Assembly: GCF_015209745.1 (NCBI RefSeq)
Contig: NZ_CP063657.1
Location: 372,001 to 436,000 of the forward strand
Direction: 5' to 3'
DNA: 64,000 nt
Source: Lysobacter avium
GTDB lineage: Bacteria > Pseudomonadota > Gammaproteobacteria > Xanthomonadales > Xanthomonadaceae
Made by a program: the position numbers and the translations under genes
In this document: positions 52,443-63,834 of the stretch, piece by piece
How positions within the stretch are numbered: position 1 is the first letter of the stretch
How the letters are laid out: each line of letters opens with the position of its first letter
Notes under the pieces: generated by a model
Seen by the model: only the letters and a program-made list of their open reading frames with translations
Told to the model about the DNA's origin: nothing
The model's database searches: none

Positions 52443-53822
52443 ATGCCCGTCATGCCCGCAGCCACACCCCTGAACGCGTCTATCATCACGCGCCGCGCGA
52501 TTGCGCGGCAGGCGTGGCCGATCATTCTTGCCAACGCGGCGGTTCCGACGCTGGGACTGATCGACACCGCTGTGATCGGGCATTACGGCAGCGCCGCGGA
52601 ATTGGGTGCGTTGGCGTTGGGCGCGTTGCTGTTCAACTTCGTCTATTGGAGCTTCGGGTTCCTGCGCATGGGAACTACCGGCTTCACCGCGCAGGCGGCG
52701 GGGGCGGGCGACGAGGCGGAGGTGCGTGCGACGGTCGGGCGCGCGATTTTGCTGGCGGTCGGCCTGGGCATTGCGTTGATGGCGCTGCAGGGTCCGACAA
52801 CCTGGCTGTACTTCGGGCTGATGGATGGCAGCGACGAGGTGGAATCGATATCCGAAGCCTATTACCGTGCGCGCATCTGGGGCGCGCCGGCAGCTCTGGC
52901 CCTGTTCGTGTGCAGTGGCTTGTTGATTGGGCTCGGGCGCAGCCGGACATTGCTGGGTGTGCAGTTGCTGCTGAACGGACTGAACGCCGCGCTCGACATC
53001 TGGCTCGCGGGTGCACTGGGGATGGGCGCCCGCGGCATCGGGCTTGGAACGGCCATCGCGGAGTGGCTTACCTGCGGCGTGGCGGTGTTGGTGGTGGTGC
53101 GTCTGCTGCGGGAGCGGCATCACGACAAGGAACCATTCCTGCCATGGGTGCGGATCCGCAACCTGGCTCGGCTGCGTCAGGCCATGGCCGCCAACGGCGA
53201 CATCATGGTGCGGACCTTGTGCCTGTTGTTCGGCTTTGGCTGGTTCGCCAATGCCGGAGCCCGCTTCGGCAATGTGGTTCTTGCTGCCAACCACATCCTC
53301 TTGCAGCTGGTGTCGTTCAGCGCGTTCTTCCTGGACGGCTTTGCCTTTGTGGCCGAAGCACTGGTGGGCGCGGCCTGGGGCGCGCGCGACCGGGCCGGGT
53401 TTTCCCGCGTCGTGCGCCTGAGCAGCGAGCTGGCCGCGGTTACCGCGCTGGCCCTGGCCGCGCTGATCCTGCTGTTCGGCGGAACCGCGGTGGCGGGCCT
53501 GACCAACCTGCCGGCGGTGCGCGAGGTGGCCATCGCGCATCTGCCGTGGACGGCGCTGTACGTCGTGTTGTCGGTCGCGGCGTTCCAGCTCGATGGCGTG
53601 TTCATCGGTGCCACGCGAACGCGTGAAATGCGCAACGCCAGCCTGCTGTCCCTCGGCGTCTACCTGCTCGCCGCGTGGCCCATGACGGCCTTTTGGGGCA
53701 ATCACGGGCTCTGGGCCGCGTTTGTGGTGTTCGTCGTCGCCCGGGCGCTGGCGCTGGTGCCGTACTACCGAAAATTGGGCACCAGCCCCGCACTCAATGG
53801 CGGAAGTGGCGCACTCCGGTGA
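52443..53822 (+). CDS. MATE family efflux transporter (DinF-like)
   Basis: A 459-residue inner-membrane protein with 12 hydrophobic segments in two pseudo-symmetrical halves. The first helix pair [31 protein letters not shown] (split over residues 30-60) and [11 protein letters not shown] are typical of the DinF subgroup of MATE exporters, which use Na+ or H+ to expel organic cations. A second ATG three codons later is an alternative start. Its 3' end overlaps the converging purH by 29 bases. Confidence 0.9.
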   Translation: MPVMPAATPLNASIITRRAIARQAWPIILANAAVPTLGLIDTAVIGHYGSAAELGALALGALLFNFVYWSFGFLRMGTTGFTAQAAGAGDEAEVRATVGRAILLAVGLGIALMALQGPTTWLYFGLMDGSDEVESISEAYYRARIWGAPAALALFVCSGLLIGLGRSRTLLGVQLLLNGLNAALDIWLAGALGMGARGIGLGTAIAEWLTCGVAVLVVVRLLRERHHDKEPFLPWVRIRNLARLRQAMAANGDIMVRTLCLLFGFGWFANAGARFGNVVLAANHILLQLVSFSAFFLDGFAFVAEALVGAAWGARDRAGFSRVVRLSSELAAVTALALAALILLFGGTAVAGLTNLPAVREVAIAHLPWTALYVVLSVAAFQLDGVFIGATRTREMRNASLLSLGVYLLAAWPMTAFWGNHGLWAAFVVFVVARALALVPYYRKLGTSPALNGGSGALR

Positions 53823-55362
53823 ACACCATCGCGATGCCGTGCTCATCCGCAGCCGCGATCACTTCCTTGTCGCGCATCGAGCCGCCGGGCTGGATGACCG
53901 CCTTGATGCCGGCCGCGGCCGCAGCATCGATGCCATCGCGGAAGGGGAAGAATGCATCGCTCGCCATCGCCGAGCCCGGGACCGACAGGCCCGCTTCCTC
54001 GGCCTTCAGTCCGGCGATCTTTGCCGATACCACGCGGCTCATCTGGCCGGCGCCGATGCCGATGCTGCGCAGGTCGCGGGCGTAGACGATCGCGTTGGAT
54101 TTGACGTACTTGGCGATCTGCCAGGCGAACATCAGGTCGTCCAGCTGCGCCGCGGTGGGCGCCAGGGTCGAGACGACGGTGAGCTCGTTGCGGCCCACCT
54201 GGCGGTTGTCGGCCGACTGCATCAGCAGGCCCGAACCGATGCGCTTGAGGTCGAACCGGTTCCGCCCGTCGCCGTGGGGGATCTTCAGCACGCGCACGTT
54301 GGCCTTTTTGGTGCAGTAATCCAGTGCGCCCTGTTCGTAATCCGGTGCGATGAGCACCTCCACGAACTGGCGGTCGAGGATCGCCTTGGCCGTGGCTTCG
54401 TCCAGGGTGTGGTTGAACGCCAGGATGCCGCCGAATGCCGACGTCGGGTCGGTGCCAAACGCCGCCTCATAGGCCTCGGCGTTGCTGGCCGCGACCGCGA
54501 CCCCGCACGGATTGGCGTGCTTGACGATGACGCAGGCCCGCGCGTCGAACTGGCGCACGCATTCCCAGGCGGCATCCGCATCGGCCAGGTTGTTGTAGCT
54601 CAGCTCCTTGCCCTGCAGCTGGGTAAAGGTGGCCATCGTGCCCGGCAGCGGGTGCGCGTCGCGGTAGAAGGCGCCTTGCTGATGCGGGTTCTCGCCATAG
54701 CGCAGGTCCATCACCTTGATGAAATGGCTGTTCTCCTGCGCCGGGAACACGGAGCGAGTGCCATCTTCGCTGACCGACGACAGATAGTTGCTGATGCACG
54801 CGTCGTAGGCGGCGACGCGGTTGAATGCCGCCACTGACAACGAGAAACGGGTTTTTGCCGACAGCGCTCCGTTGTTGTCCGCCAGCTCGCCGAGCAGGGC
54901 GGCGTACTGGGCCGGATCGGTCGCCACCGCGACGCGGGCATGGTTCTTCGCCGCCGAGCGCAGCATCGCCGGCCCGCCGATGTCGATGTTCTCGATGATC
55001 TCCTCCATCGAGCTGTCGGGATCGGCCGAGACCTGCTCGAACGGATACAGGTTCAGCACCAGAAGGTCGATCGCATCGATGCCGTGCTCGGCCATCACAG
55101 CGTCATCGATGCCCGCGCGCCCCAGCAGGCCGCCATGGATTATCGGGTGCAGGGTCTTGACCCGTCCGTCCATCATCTCCGGGAAGGCGGTGGCCTCGGA
55201 CACGTCGGTCACCGCCAGACCCGCCTCGCGGATCGCCTTCGCGGTGCCGCCGGTGGAGAGCAGCTGCACGCCGTGGGCGGTCAACGCGCTGGCAAGGTCG
55301 ATCAGCCCGGTCTTGTCGGATACGGAAAGCAGGGCACGGCGAACGGGAACAAGGTCGGTCAT
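53794..55362 (-). CDS. purH: Bifunctional AICAR formyltransferase/IMP cyclohydrolase
   Basis: Last two steps of de novo IMP synthesis. The 522 residues show the N-terminal IMP cyclohydrolase domain ([41 protein letters not shown]) and the C-terminal transformylase ([25 protein letters not shown], and [12 protein letters not shown] near the end). I start at the ATG before [10 protein letters not shown]; a GTG three codons upstream is possible. It follows fis by 53 bases on the same strand. Confidence 0.96.
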   Translation of the reverse strand: MTDLVPVRRALLSVSDKTGLIDLASALTAHGVQLLSTGGTAKAIREAGLAVTDVSEATAFPEMMDGRVKTLHPIIHGGLLGRAGIDDAVMAEHGIDAIDLLVLNLYPFEQVSADPDSSMEEIIENIDIGGPAMLRSAAKNHARVAVATDPAQYAALLGELADNNGALSAKTRFSLSVAAFNRVAAYDACISNYLSSVSEDGTRSVFPAQENSHFIKVMDLRYGENPHQQGAFYRDAHPLPGTMATFTQLQGKELSYNNLADADAAWECVRQFDARACVIVKHANPCGVAVAASNAEAYEAAFGTDPTSAFGGILAFNHTLDEATAKAILDRQFVEVLIAPDYEQGALDYCTKKANVRVLKIPHGDGRNRFDLKRIGSGLLMQSADNRQVGRNELTVVSTLAPTAAQLDDLMFAWQIAKYVKSNAIVYARDLRSIGIGAGQMSRVVSAKIAGLKAEEAGLSVPGSAMASDAFFPFRDGIDAAAAAGIKAVIQPGGSMRDKEVIAAADEHGIAMVFTGVRHFRH

Positions 55363-55415
55363 TGCGGGCACGGGGGCTGCGGTGGGGCAGGTATTGTAAG
55401 GGCGCCGGCCGCGGG

Positions 55416-55688
55416 CTATACCAGACCGTACTCGCGCAGCTTCTTGCGCAGGGTAGCGCGGTGGATGCCCAGCATCGCGGCGGCGCGGCTCTGGTTGCCA
55501 TCGCAGTGCGTCAGGACTTCGGCGAACAGGGGGATTTCCAGCTCGCGCAGGGCGATCTCGTAGAGGTCCGCGTTCGCGCTGCCGTCGAGGTCGCGCAGGT
55601 AACGCCGGATCGACGTTGCGACGTGATCGCGCAGGGGCACCCGATTGCCGGAACGGATGGTGTCGGTGCGAGTGGCTGCAGCATTCAA
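55416..55688 (-). CDS. fis: Fis family transcriptional regulator
   Basis: A 90-residue nucleoid protein whose C-terminal half is a Fis-type helix-turn-helix ([29 protein letters not shown]). The N-terminal half has the dimerisation helices. I assign a TTG start: it is preceded by GGGGGA about 6 bases upstream and gives the N terminus N-A-A-A-T-R-T-D, as in Xanthomonas Fis-like proteins as I recall them. No other start codon there has comparable support; the frame is open further upstream but through unrelated sequence. Located between purH and a zinc-ribbon protein. Confidence 0.9.
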   Translation of the reverse strand: MNAAATRTDTIRSGNRVPLRDHVATSIRRYLRDLDGSANADLYEIALRELEIPLFAEVLTHCDGNQSRAAAMLGIHRATLRKKLREYGLV

Positions 55689-55806
55689 GTCGTGTCCCCC
55701 CAGACAGTGACCGCCTGTCGCGTACGATGCGCCGCGTTGTGCGGGGCGACGACAGTCGATGAGTCTAGCCTGCGCGGCCGCTCGACAAAACCCGCGGCAG
55801 TGGTTT

Positions 55807-56709
55807 TCATCGGAAATCGAAGTTGAAGGCGACGATCGGGGTCGCCGGTTCCGCGATCCGGAACGACACGCTGGCGCTCTGGCCGGAGGCGAGTGCGGCC
55901 TCGTGCGCGGTGTCGGAATGGTAGTCGGTCGGCTGCAGCATCCGCGCGGCCACGGCCTGGCCATTGACGTCGGTCAGTTGCAGGTAGAGGACGGGCCAGG
56001 CCTGCGGCAGGGGAGCGTCGTTGCGGAAGCTGGCGCTGACCTCAAGCACGCCGGACTCGTCGGAAGCCGGGCGGACATCGCGCGCGAGCATCGTGTATGC
56101 GGCCGGCTCGTGCCACAGCGGGACCTCGCAACCCAGCGCCGCGCATACGCTGGCGATAACGGGGCGCCAGCGCGCACTGGCCGCCAGTTCCGCCCGCTGC
56201 AGCAACAGCAGTTGCAGTATCAGGAGCGCCGCAAGCAGGCCGAAGGACACGACCCATGGCCAACGCGGTCCGTGGAGGCGGGCAGGCGTGCCGACGGTGC
56301 GCGCAAACGTCGGGCGCCGGTGGCCGGCGCGCGGATGGCTGACCTTCGCGGTGCTCCGTCCCGCAGGGGGCGACAACTCGGTGCTCGCCTCGCCGCCGAC
56401 CGCGGACTGGATATGCGCACCTGGTTTCGTCGCACCACGATCCGGCCCCGCGCCTTGACCGGTCGGATGTGCCGATGACGGCGACGGGGGCGGTGCATCG
56501 CTCGCGGGACCGGCCTGGGGGCTCGCAGCCGTGCGGACCGGCGTCGTCTCCTGCGTGTCACCGACGTCTGCCTTTGCCGGATCCATGGCGTCGGCAGCCA
56601 CAACCGGGGTGTCGAGTGCTTTTCCGCAGCGCGGGCACGACTGCGTTGTGTCGCCGCGACCGACGATGAGCGCAACCAGGAATCCGCAGTGGGGGCAGGG
56701 TACGAACAT
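55807..56709 (-). CDS. Zinc-ribbon and DUF3426-domain membrane protein
   Basis: A 300-residue protein. The N-terminal MJ0042-type zinc ribbon has C-P-H-C (residues 5-8) and C-P-R-C (25-28). A long Pro/Ala/Ser-rich region (35-145) follows, then one transmembrane helix (about 150-172) and a C-terminal DUF3426 domain (about 180-300) with G-C-E-V-P and S-F-R-N-D. This arrangement is common next to prmA and fis in gammaproteobacteria; the function is unknown. The fis start is 118 bases downstream. Confidence 0.88.
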   Translation of the reverse strand: MFVPCPHCGFLVALIVGRGDTTQSCPRCGKALDTPVVAADAMDPAKADVGDTQETTPVRTAASPQAGPASDAPPPSPSSAHPTGQGAGPDRGATKPGAHIQSAVGGEASTELSPPAGRSTAKVSHPRAGHRRPTFARTVGTPARLHGPRWPWVVSFGLLAALLILQLLLLQRAELAASARWRPVIASVCAALGCEVPLWHEPAAYTMLARDVRPASDESGVLEVSASFRNDAPLPQAWPVLYLQLTDVNGQAVAARMLQPTDYHSDTAHEAALASGQSASVSFRIAEPATPIVAFNFDFR

Positions 56710-56787
56710 CGCCGCAGTTTAGCCGAGGCGCGCGGGCAGATGACTGCCTGCAAGGCTTGCGCAATCAATCACGGGAAGGCGCGCGCG

Positions 56788-57711
56788 TCAGCGCCGACGA
56801 ACGCCGTCGATGCGGATCCAGTCGTCCAGCCGCGCGAGCTGCAGCTGCTCGAAGGCCCTCTCGAATCGCGCGATCACCTCGTCTTCCTGGCCGGCGAGGA
56901 TGCCCGACAGTGCGATCCGGCCGCCGGGAGCGACGCGGGCGGCCAGCTCGTCGGCCAGCGAAATCAGCGCGGAGGCCAGGATGTTGGCGACCACGACTGG
57001 ATAGCGCATCGCGGCCGGCTCGTCATCCGGCAGGTAGACGGCCAGGCGGTCGCGCACGTTGTTGCGCTCGGCGTTGTCGGCAGTCGCGATCAGCGCCTGG
57101 GGATCGTTGTCGACACCGACCGCGCCGGCCGCGCCGAGCTTCAGCGCCGCCAGCGCGAGGATGCCCGAGCCGCAACCGAAATCCAGCACGGTGGCATCGT
57201 CCAGCTCGCCGCGACCCGCCAGCCCGTCCAGCCATTGCAGGCACAGGGCGGTGGTCTGGTGCGTGCCGGAGCCGAATGCGAGCCCGGGATCCAGCCGCAC
57301 CACGGCACTGCCGTCGCGGTCGGCGCCTTCGGGCAGCGCATGGTTCCACGGCACGATCCAGGTGCGCTCGCCGAATTTCAGCGGCTCGTACTGGTCCATC
57401 CAGGCCCGTTCCCAGTCCTGGTCGGCGACCTCGCGGAATTCGACATGCGACCAGTCGATCCCGTCGTCGGCCGCCTCCAGCGCGTGCAGCAACAACTCGC
57501 GCGGCGTGGTGCCGGGAAACAGCGCGGTCAGCGACAGTTCGGCCCACAAGGGCATCGCGCCGACGCCGGGCTCGAAGATCGCCTGCTCGTCGGGCGCGTC
57601 GGCATGGGCGTCGCTGAGGGTGACCGCCAGCGCGCCGACATTCTCCAGCGCCCGCTCGTAGCGGGGCTGCTCGACTTCGGTGCACGGCAGGGTGAGTTCC
57701 AGGAATGGCAT
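56788..57711 (-). CDS. prmA: Ribosomal protein L11 methyltransferase
   Basis: SAM-dependent trimethylation of ribosomal protein L11. The 307 residues show the N-terminal recognition domain followed by the methyltransferase fold, with [12 protein letters not shown] (about residue 173) binding SAM and N-I-L-A (NPPF-like) near 237. [12 protein letters not shown] is the family hallmark near 147-158. It starts 7 bases after accC in the same operon. Confidence 0.95.
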   Translation of the reverse strand: MPFLELTLPCTEVEQPRYERALENVGALAVTLSDAHADAPDEQAIFEPGVGAMPLWAELSLTALFPGTTPRELLLHALEAADDGIDWSHVEFREVADQDWERAWMDQYEPLKFGERTWIVPWNHALPEGADRDGSAVVRLDPGLAFGSGTHQTTALCLQWLDGLAGRGELDDATVLDFGCGSGILALAALKLGAAGAVGVDNDPQALIATADNAERNNVRDRLAVYLPDDEPAAMRYPVVVANILASALISLADELAARVAPGGRIALSGILAGQEDEVIARFERAFEQLQLARLDDWIRIDGVRRR

Positions 57712-57718
57712 GGTCGGC

Positions 57719-59086
<1,368 letters not shown>

Positions 59087-59096
59087 CGCCGCGGCC

Positions 59097-59564
59097 TCAG
59101 CCAATCACGAACAGGGGCTGGTCGAACTCGACCGGCTGACCGTTCTCGGCCACCACCTTGACGATGGTGCCGGACGCATCGGCCTCGATCGGGTTGAACA
59201 TCTTCATCGCCTCGATGATGCCGATGGTCTCGCCGGCGGTGACCGTCTGGCCGACCGTCACGAAGGCAGGCTTGTCCGGCGACGGCGATGCATAGAAAGT
59301 GCCAACCATGGGCGCGCGCACCACGTGGCCGTCGGGCAGCTCATTCCCGGTTGGTACGCTGCCGCCGGTGGCGGCCTCGACCGGTGAGGCCATGGGCATC
59401 GGCACTGGCGCTGCAACGGGCTGTTGGGGCGCGGGCGCGGCCATGACGGTGCCGCGTGGTGACCGTGCCAGGCGGACGGACTCCTCGCCCTCCTTGATCT
59501 CGATCTCGGCCAGGTTGGACTCTTCCAACAGGTCGATGAGTTTCTTGATTTTGCGCAGGTCCAT
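59097..59564 (-). CDS. accB: Acetyl-CoA carboxylase, biotin carboxyl carrier protein
   Basis: 155 residues: an N-terminal helical segment, a flexible Pro/Ala/Met linker (about 42-75) and a C-terminal biotinyl domain with the biotinyl lysine K121 in E-A-M-K-M and the thumb-region V-G-T-F-Y. GAGG lies about 7 bases upstream. Operon accB-accC. Confidence 0.96.
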   Translation of the reverse strand: MDLRKIKKLIDLLEESNLAEIEIKEGEESVRLARSPRGTVMAAPAPQQPVAAPVPMPMASPVEAATGGSVPTGNELPDGHVVRAPMVGTFYASPSPDKPAFVTVGQTVTAGETIGIIEAMKMFNPIEADASGTIVKVVAENGQPVEFDQPLFVIG

Positions 59565-59617
59565 GGGAGGTCCTCGGTAGTTGTGTCGATGGGCCGCATT
59601 GGGCGGCCGAAGGGGTT

Positions 59618-60067
59618 TCAGGCCCGCGTCGCGGCCAGTCGGCGCAGCGCCGCATCCAGTGCGCAGCGATAGCCGGCGGGGCCCAACCCGGCGATCACGC
59701 CGACGGCCAGGTCGCTGAAGTAGCTCGCGTGGCGGAACGGCTCGCGGGCATGCGGATTGGACAGGTGGATCTCGTAGAACGGTATCTCCACCGCCGCCAG
59801 CGCGTCGCGAAGGGCAACGCTGGTGTGGGTGAACGCCGCAGGGTTGATCAGGATCACCGCGGTGCCATCGCTGCGCGCCGCCTGGATGCGGTCGACCAGC
59901 ACGTGCTCGGCGTTGGACTGCAGGCTGTCCAGTTCATGGCCTGCGGTGTCCGCGATGCCCCGCAGCTCCGCGTCGATCTCTGCGAGCGTGGTTCGGCCAT
60001 AGATCTCCGGCTCGCGTTCACCGAGCAGGTTCAGGTTTGGGCCGTGCAGGACCAGCAGTTTTGCCAT
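59618..60067 (-). CDS. aroQ: 3-dehydroquinate dehydratase, type II
   Basis: Dehydrates 3-dehydroquinate in the shikimate pathway. The 149 residues are typical for type II. Landmarks are H-G-P-N-L-N-L-L-G near residue 7, R-E-P-E-I-Y-G with the catalytic Tyr, N-P-A-A-F-T-H-T-S and [11 protein letters not shown] with the catalytic His. I use the ATG before AKLLVLHG; an upstream in-frame start adds six residues unlike the family. It precedes accB. Confidence 0.95.
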   Translation of the reverse strand: MAKLLVLHGPNLNLLGEREPEIYGRTTLAEIDAELRGIADTAGHELDSLQSNAEHVLVDRIQAARSDGTAVILINPAAFTHTSVALRDALAAVEIPFYEIHLSNPHAREPFRHASYFSDLAVGVIAGLGPAGYRCALDAALRRLAATRA

Positions 60068-60208
60068 GGGGCAGCCGCAGTGCAAAGCACGGAAGTGTGG
60101 CGGAGTGACACGCCAGTGTCCAGAAAATGCGGGGTAAATCGCCGAAGTTACGTTGATTTAAGCGACTGTTTGAATTTCGGAGCGGTTGCGGCCTGCTGGA
60201 ACCCCGCC

Positions 60209-60805
60209 TCAGTGATCGGCCCACGAATCGATTTCACCATCGCGAAATGGGCCGATCTTCTGTTTGAGCAGGCGGCCCTGTGCGTCGAGCAGAACGGTGT
60301 AGGGCAGGACGCCCTTGACGTTGCCCAGTTGCACGCCAGCATCGGCCGGTCCGGCCGCGTCGATCAGGATCGGGTAGCGCACCGGCACGCGTTCAAGGAA
60401 GGCGCGCACCGCGTCGGCGTCGTCCAGCGCAATGCCGACCACCTGGGTTCCTTCACCGCCCTGCTGGTTGGCGAATCGGTCCAGCTCGGGCATTTCCTCG
60501 ATGCACGGCCCGCACCAGCTGGCCCACAGGTTGATCAGTTGCGGGCGCCCCGCGTGGGCCTGCGGCAATTGCATCAGCGCGCCATCCAGTGCAGGTAGCT
60601 CAAACGTCGGGATCGCTTCGCCCCGACGCGCGATCGCCAGACCGTCGGGCGGGGTCGGCGCCGTGGCGGCGAGCACGTCCTGGAGCGCACGCTGGCCGAT
60701 CTCGGTCCGCATCAACGGTGCAGGCGGGTTCAGCCATAGGCTCAGGCCGACGCCTGCCAGGGCAGCGAGCACTGCGGCGATCACGATTTTGCCGTTCTGG
60801 CCCAT
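60209..60805 (-). CDS. TlpA-like membrane-anchored thioredoxin-fold protein
   Basis: A 198-residue protein with an N-terminal membrane anchor (residues 6-24) and a periplasmic thioredoxin domain. The active site W-A-S-W-C-G-P-C is near residue 95, and a cis-Pro region (V-L-P-Y-T-V) is at about 166. TlpA/ResA-like proteins reduce disulfides, for example in cytochrome maturation. Its ATG follows the dsbD stop directly (TGA-ATG, no gap), so it is translationally coupled to a likely electron donor. Confidence 0.91.
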   Translation of the reverse strand: MGQNGKIVIAAVLAALAGVGLSLWLNPPAPLMRTEIGQRALQDVLAATAPTPPDGLAIARRGEAIPTFELPALDGALMQLPQAHAGRPQLINLWASWCGPCIEEMPELDRFANQQGGEGTQVVGIALDDADAVRAFLERVPVRYPILIDAAGPADAGVQLGNVKGVLPYTVLLDAQGRLLKQKIGPFRDGEIDSWADH

Positions 60806-63304
60806 TCAGAACGCTTCCACGGCGGCATCGGCCAGAGCCTGGCGGACGATGTCGGGCGTCAACACGGTGGGCAGGATCTGTCCCTCGCCGCCGCCGCGCG
60901 GGAACACCACGTAGAGCGGCACGCCGACCGCATTGTGGCGTTGCAGGAACGCGGTGAGCACCGGATCGACGTTGGTCCAGTCGCCGACCAGGTACGCGGC
61001 GTCGGCATCGTCGAGCGCGCGCTTGAATCCCTCGCGACCCAGCACGGTCTTCTCGTTGGCCTTGCAGGTGACGCACCAGTCGGCGGTCATGTTCACGAAC
61101 ACTACCCGGTTCGCGGCGCGCAGATCGGCCAGGCGCTGCTCGCTGAAAGGTACCTTCACAAGTTGATCTTCGCCGACTGCGGTGTGCTCCAGCACCTTTT
61201 CCGGGAGAGGGTGTGTATGGATAAGCCACAGTGTCCAGCCCGCGCCCAGCAGCGCGATCACCGCCAGTGAGGTCGCCCATCCACGGGCATGCGTCCGCGA
61301 GTGGTTCCAGGCCCAGGCGCCCAGCGCCACCAGGACCGCTGCGACCATCCACAGGCCGACGGCGTCCGCGCCCAATTGCTTGGCCAGTACCCAGGCCAGC
61401 CACACCGCAGTCAGATAGAGCGGGAAGGCCATGATCTGCTTGAAGGTTTCCATCCACGCGCCGGGGCGCGGCAGTGCGCGGGCGAGGGCCGGCACGAAGC
61501 CGATCAGCAGGAAGGGCAACGCCAGGCCGAGTCCGAGGGCGAGGAACACGGCCGGCGCGATCGCGGCCGGCGCAGTGAATGCCCAGGCCAGCGCGGCGCC
61601 CATGAACGGCGCGGTGCACGGCGTGGCGACCACGACTGCCAGTACCCCGGTAAAGAAGTCTCCCGCCGGGCCCGAGCGCGTGGTCAGGACGTGGCCTGCC
61701 CCGGTCCAGCGGCCGGCCAGTTGCCAGACACCGGACAGGCTCAGGCCGAGCGCAAGCATCAGCAACGCGAGCAGCGCCACTACTATTGGTTGCTGCAGCT
61801 GGAAGCCCCAGCCCAGTGCCAGTCCCGCCTGTCGCAGACCCAGGGCAAGAGCACCCAGTGCCGCGAAGCTGACCATCACCCCGGCGGTGTACCAGAGCGC
61901 CTGCCTGCGCGCCGCACCGGGCGTGTGGCCGTTGCCGGCCAGCGACAGCACCTTCAGTGACAGCACCGGCAGCACGCACGGCATGAGGTTGAGGATCAGC
62001 CCGCCGATGAGGGCGAACAGGAGGATCAGCATCAGGCCCGGCGCGGAGTCCGGTGTGCCAGCGCTGGTCTGGGACGATGCGGGAGATGGGGACGAGGCAG
62101 CGGCGCCGGCGTCGATCGCGCCGAGTGATTCGTCAGTGCCCAAAGCAGCGCCGCTGGCCACGACCGTGGCATCGATTTCCCCGGCGCCCGGCAGTTGCCC
62201 CGCGGCACCGTCCGTTTGCGTGCCAGTCGCGTCGCCGGCCGCCGCCGCCACAGGGGAAGTCGTCCCGGCGGCGTCGGCAGCGGGCTTTGTCGTCGCCGTT
62301 ACCGTCCCCTTCGGCAGGTCGATCTCGACCTTGCGGGTCATCGGCGGGTAGCAGATGCCGTCGTTCTGGCAGCCCTGGAAGGTGGCGGTCAGCTTGACGG
62401 TCGCGGCGTCGGCACGTTCGCGCAGCAGCGGCACCGGGACGTCGATCTGGTCGAAATACACCACCACATCGCCGAAATGCTCGTCGCGATGCTGGCGACC
62501 GGTGGGCCAGCGCGGCTTGCCCAGGGCGATGCCGCCGTCGGCCGATTCCAGGGTCAGGCGGGTGTTGTCGCGATACAGGTAGTAGCCCGATGCGGGGCTG
62601 AAGCGCAGCAGCAAGGTGTCGCCATCACCGGCGATCGCCTCGAAGCCGAACGCCTGCTCGGCGGGCAAGGGCATCGCGTCGGCGCCGCCCGCAGCACCCG
62701 GAAACAGCGCGTTGCCGCCCAGACCGCTGCTGGCCAGTGGCTTGCCGAGAAGGTTGGTGCCCTTGCTGGCGGCGGGTGCGCGGGCCGGCGGGACCGAAGG
62801 CAGCGCCACGGTCAGCTTGCGTGTCTGTGGCGGGTAACAGATGCCGGCGTCGGCGCAGCCCTGGTATTTGACCGTCAGGGTGGTGCTGGCACCGCGCGCC
62901 TCGCCCGGCAGCTGCGCCGTCAGGCGCTTGCGGTAGGTCTCCACCTTGCCGAAGAACTCGTCCTCGTGCGGCTCGCCGGGCGGCAGCTGCAGCTCACCGG
63001 CCGCAAATCCGGCATCGCTGGTCACCGAGGTGCGGTGGCGATACAGGTAATACCCGTCGGCGATCTTCCAGTGGATGGCGACCGCGCCCTGGTCGCTGGC
63101 GCGGGCATCCACGGCGAAGGCCTCGTCAACCGGCAACAGGTCATCGGCATTGACCGCCGCCAGCGCCGGTAGTGCCAGCCCGGCGAGCAACGCCAGTCCG
63201 CCCAGGCTCGCAGCAACGCGACGCCCAAGGCGGGTGCGTGGCGGGTCGCTGGGGACAGAGGGCAGGAAGGCGTGCAGGGACAGGCGCGTGCGGGGTTCAG
63301 TCAT
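60806..63304 (-). CDS. dsbD: Thiol:disulfide interchange protein DsbD with two N-terminal domains
   Basis: Carries electrons from cytoplasmic thioredoxin across the inner membrane to periplasmic thiol proteins. The 832 residues have a signal peptide, then two tandem DsbD-alpha-like domains, each with its own cysteine pair (G-C-A-D-A-G-I-C near 149-156 and G-C-Q-N-D-G-I-C near 311-318). An Ala/Thr/Gly-rich linker (about 335-420) leads to the eight-helix membrane domain with P-C-V-L-P and P-C-T-A-P, and the C-terminal thioredoxin domain has C-V-T-C (744-747). E. coli DsbD has a single alpha domain. The start overlaps cutA by 8 bases; the next ATG upstream by one codon is equally possible. Confidence 0.92.
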   Translation of the reverse strand: MTEPRTRLSLHAFLPSVPSDPPRTRLGRRVAASLGGLALLAGLALPALAAVNADDLLPVDEAFAVDARASDQGAVAIHWKIADGYYLYRHRTSVTSDAGFAAGELQLPPGEPHEDEFFGKVETYRKRLTAQLPGEARGASTTLTVKYQGCADAGICYPPQTRKLTVALPSVPPARAPAASKGTNLLGKPLASSGLGGNALFPGAAGGADAMPLPAEQAFGFEAIAGDGDTLLLRFSPASGYYLYRDNTRLTLESADGGIALGKPRWPTGRQHRDEHFGDVVVYFDQIDVPVPLLRERADAATVKLTATFQGCQNDGICYPPMTRKVEIDLPKGTVTATTKPAADAAGTTSPVAAAAGDATGTQTDGAAGQLPGAGEIDATVVASGAALGTDESLGAIDAGAAASSPSPASSQTSAGTPDSAPGLMLILLFALIGGLILNLMPCVLPVLSLKVLSLAGNGHTPGAARRQALWYTAGVMVSFAALGALALGLRQAGLALGWGFQLQQPIVVALLALLMLALGLSLSGVWQLAGRWTGAGHVLTTRSGPAGDFFTGVLAVVVATPCTAPFMGAALAWAFTAPAAIAPAVFLALGLGLALPFLLIGFVPALARALPRPGAWMETFKQIMAFPLYLTAVWLAWVLAKQLGADAVGLWMVAAVLVALGAWAWNHSRTHARGWATSLAVIALLGAGWTLWLIHTHPLPEKVLEHTAVGEDQLVKVPFSEQRLADLRAANRVVFVNMTADWCVTCKANEKTVLGREGFKRALDDADAAYLVGDWTNVDPVLTAFLQRHNAVGVPLYVVFPRGGGEGQILPTVLTPDIVRQALADAAVEAF

Positions 63305-63620
63305 CATCTCGGGTCTGTTCCACGACCCAATCCAGGTAGGGGGCGAGTCCGCCAACGGCTTCGACCGCGATCAGCTCGGGGAGTTCATAGGGGTGCAAGG
63401 CGCGGACCCGGGCGGTCAGCGCGTCCAGCTGCTCCCTGGTCGTTTTGATCATCAGCAGGACTTCGTTGCCATGCTCGACCCGGCCCTCCCAACGGTAGGT
63501 GGAGCGCACGCCGGGCATCTCGCTCACGCACGCAGCCAGGCGTTCGGCCACCAGTGCGCGGGCCATGACGTCGGCGCTGGCTGCATCGGGACAGGTGCAA
63601 TACGCGATCAGGACAGACAT
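63297..63620 (-). CDS. cutA: Divalent cation tolerance protein CutA
   Basis: A 107-residue trimeric ferredoxin-like protein linked to copper tolerance. The family sequence is clear: C-T-C-P-D near the N terminus, L-V-A-E-R-L-A-A-C-V, S-x-Y-R-W-E-G and H-P-Y-E-L-P-E-L near the end. Its stop overlaps the dsbD start, as in many proteobacteria. I start at MSVLIAYCTC; upstream in-frame residues are not family-like. Confidence 0.95.
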   Translation of the reverse strand: MSVLIAYCTCPDAASADVMARALVAERLAACVSEMPGVRSTYRWEGRVEHGNEVLLMIKTTREQLDALTARVRALHPYELPELIAVEAVGGLAPYLDWVVEQTRDDD

Positions 63621-63834
63621 GGTGCTGATTGTACCGAGGCCAGCGGGGCGGCGTTCGCGCCCTGATCCATGATGTTGCAGCGCCTGGTGGCGCGACACGA
63701 CTCGGGTCGCCATCGCGTCTGCGGTGTCCGGATCGCGCGCCTGGCGTCGTCTCTGGGGATGGAATCAGCCGCCGTGCCAAGGCCGCCGGCCGAGCAAACG
63801 ATCTACCTGGAAGCACTTCAAGGAGACCTGCACG

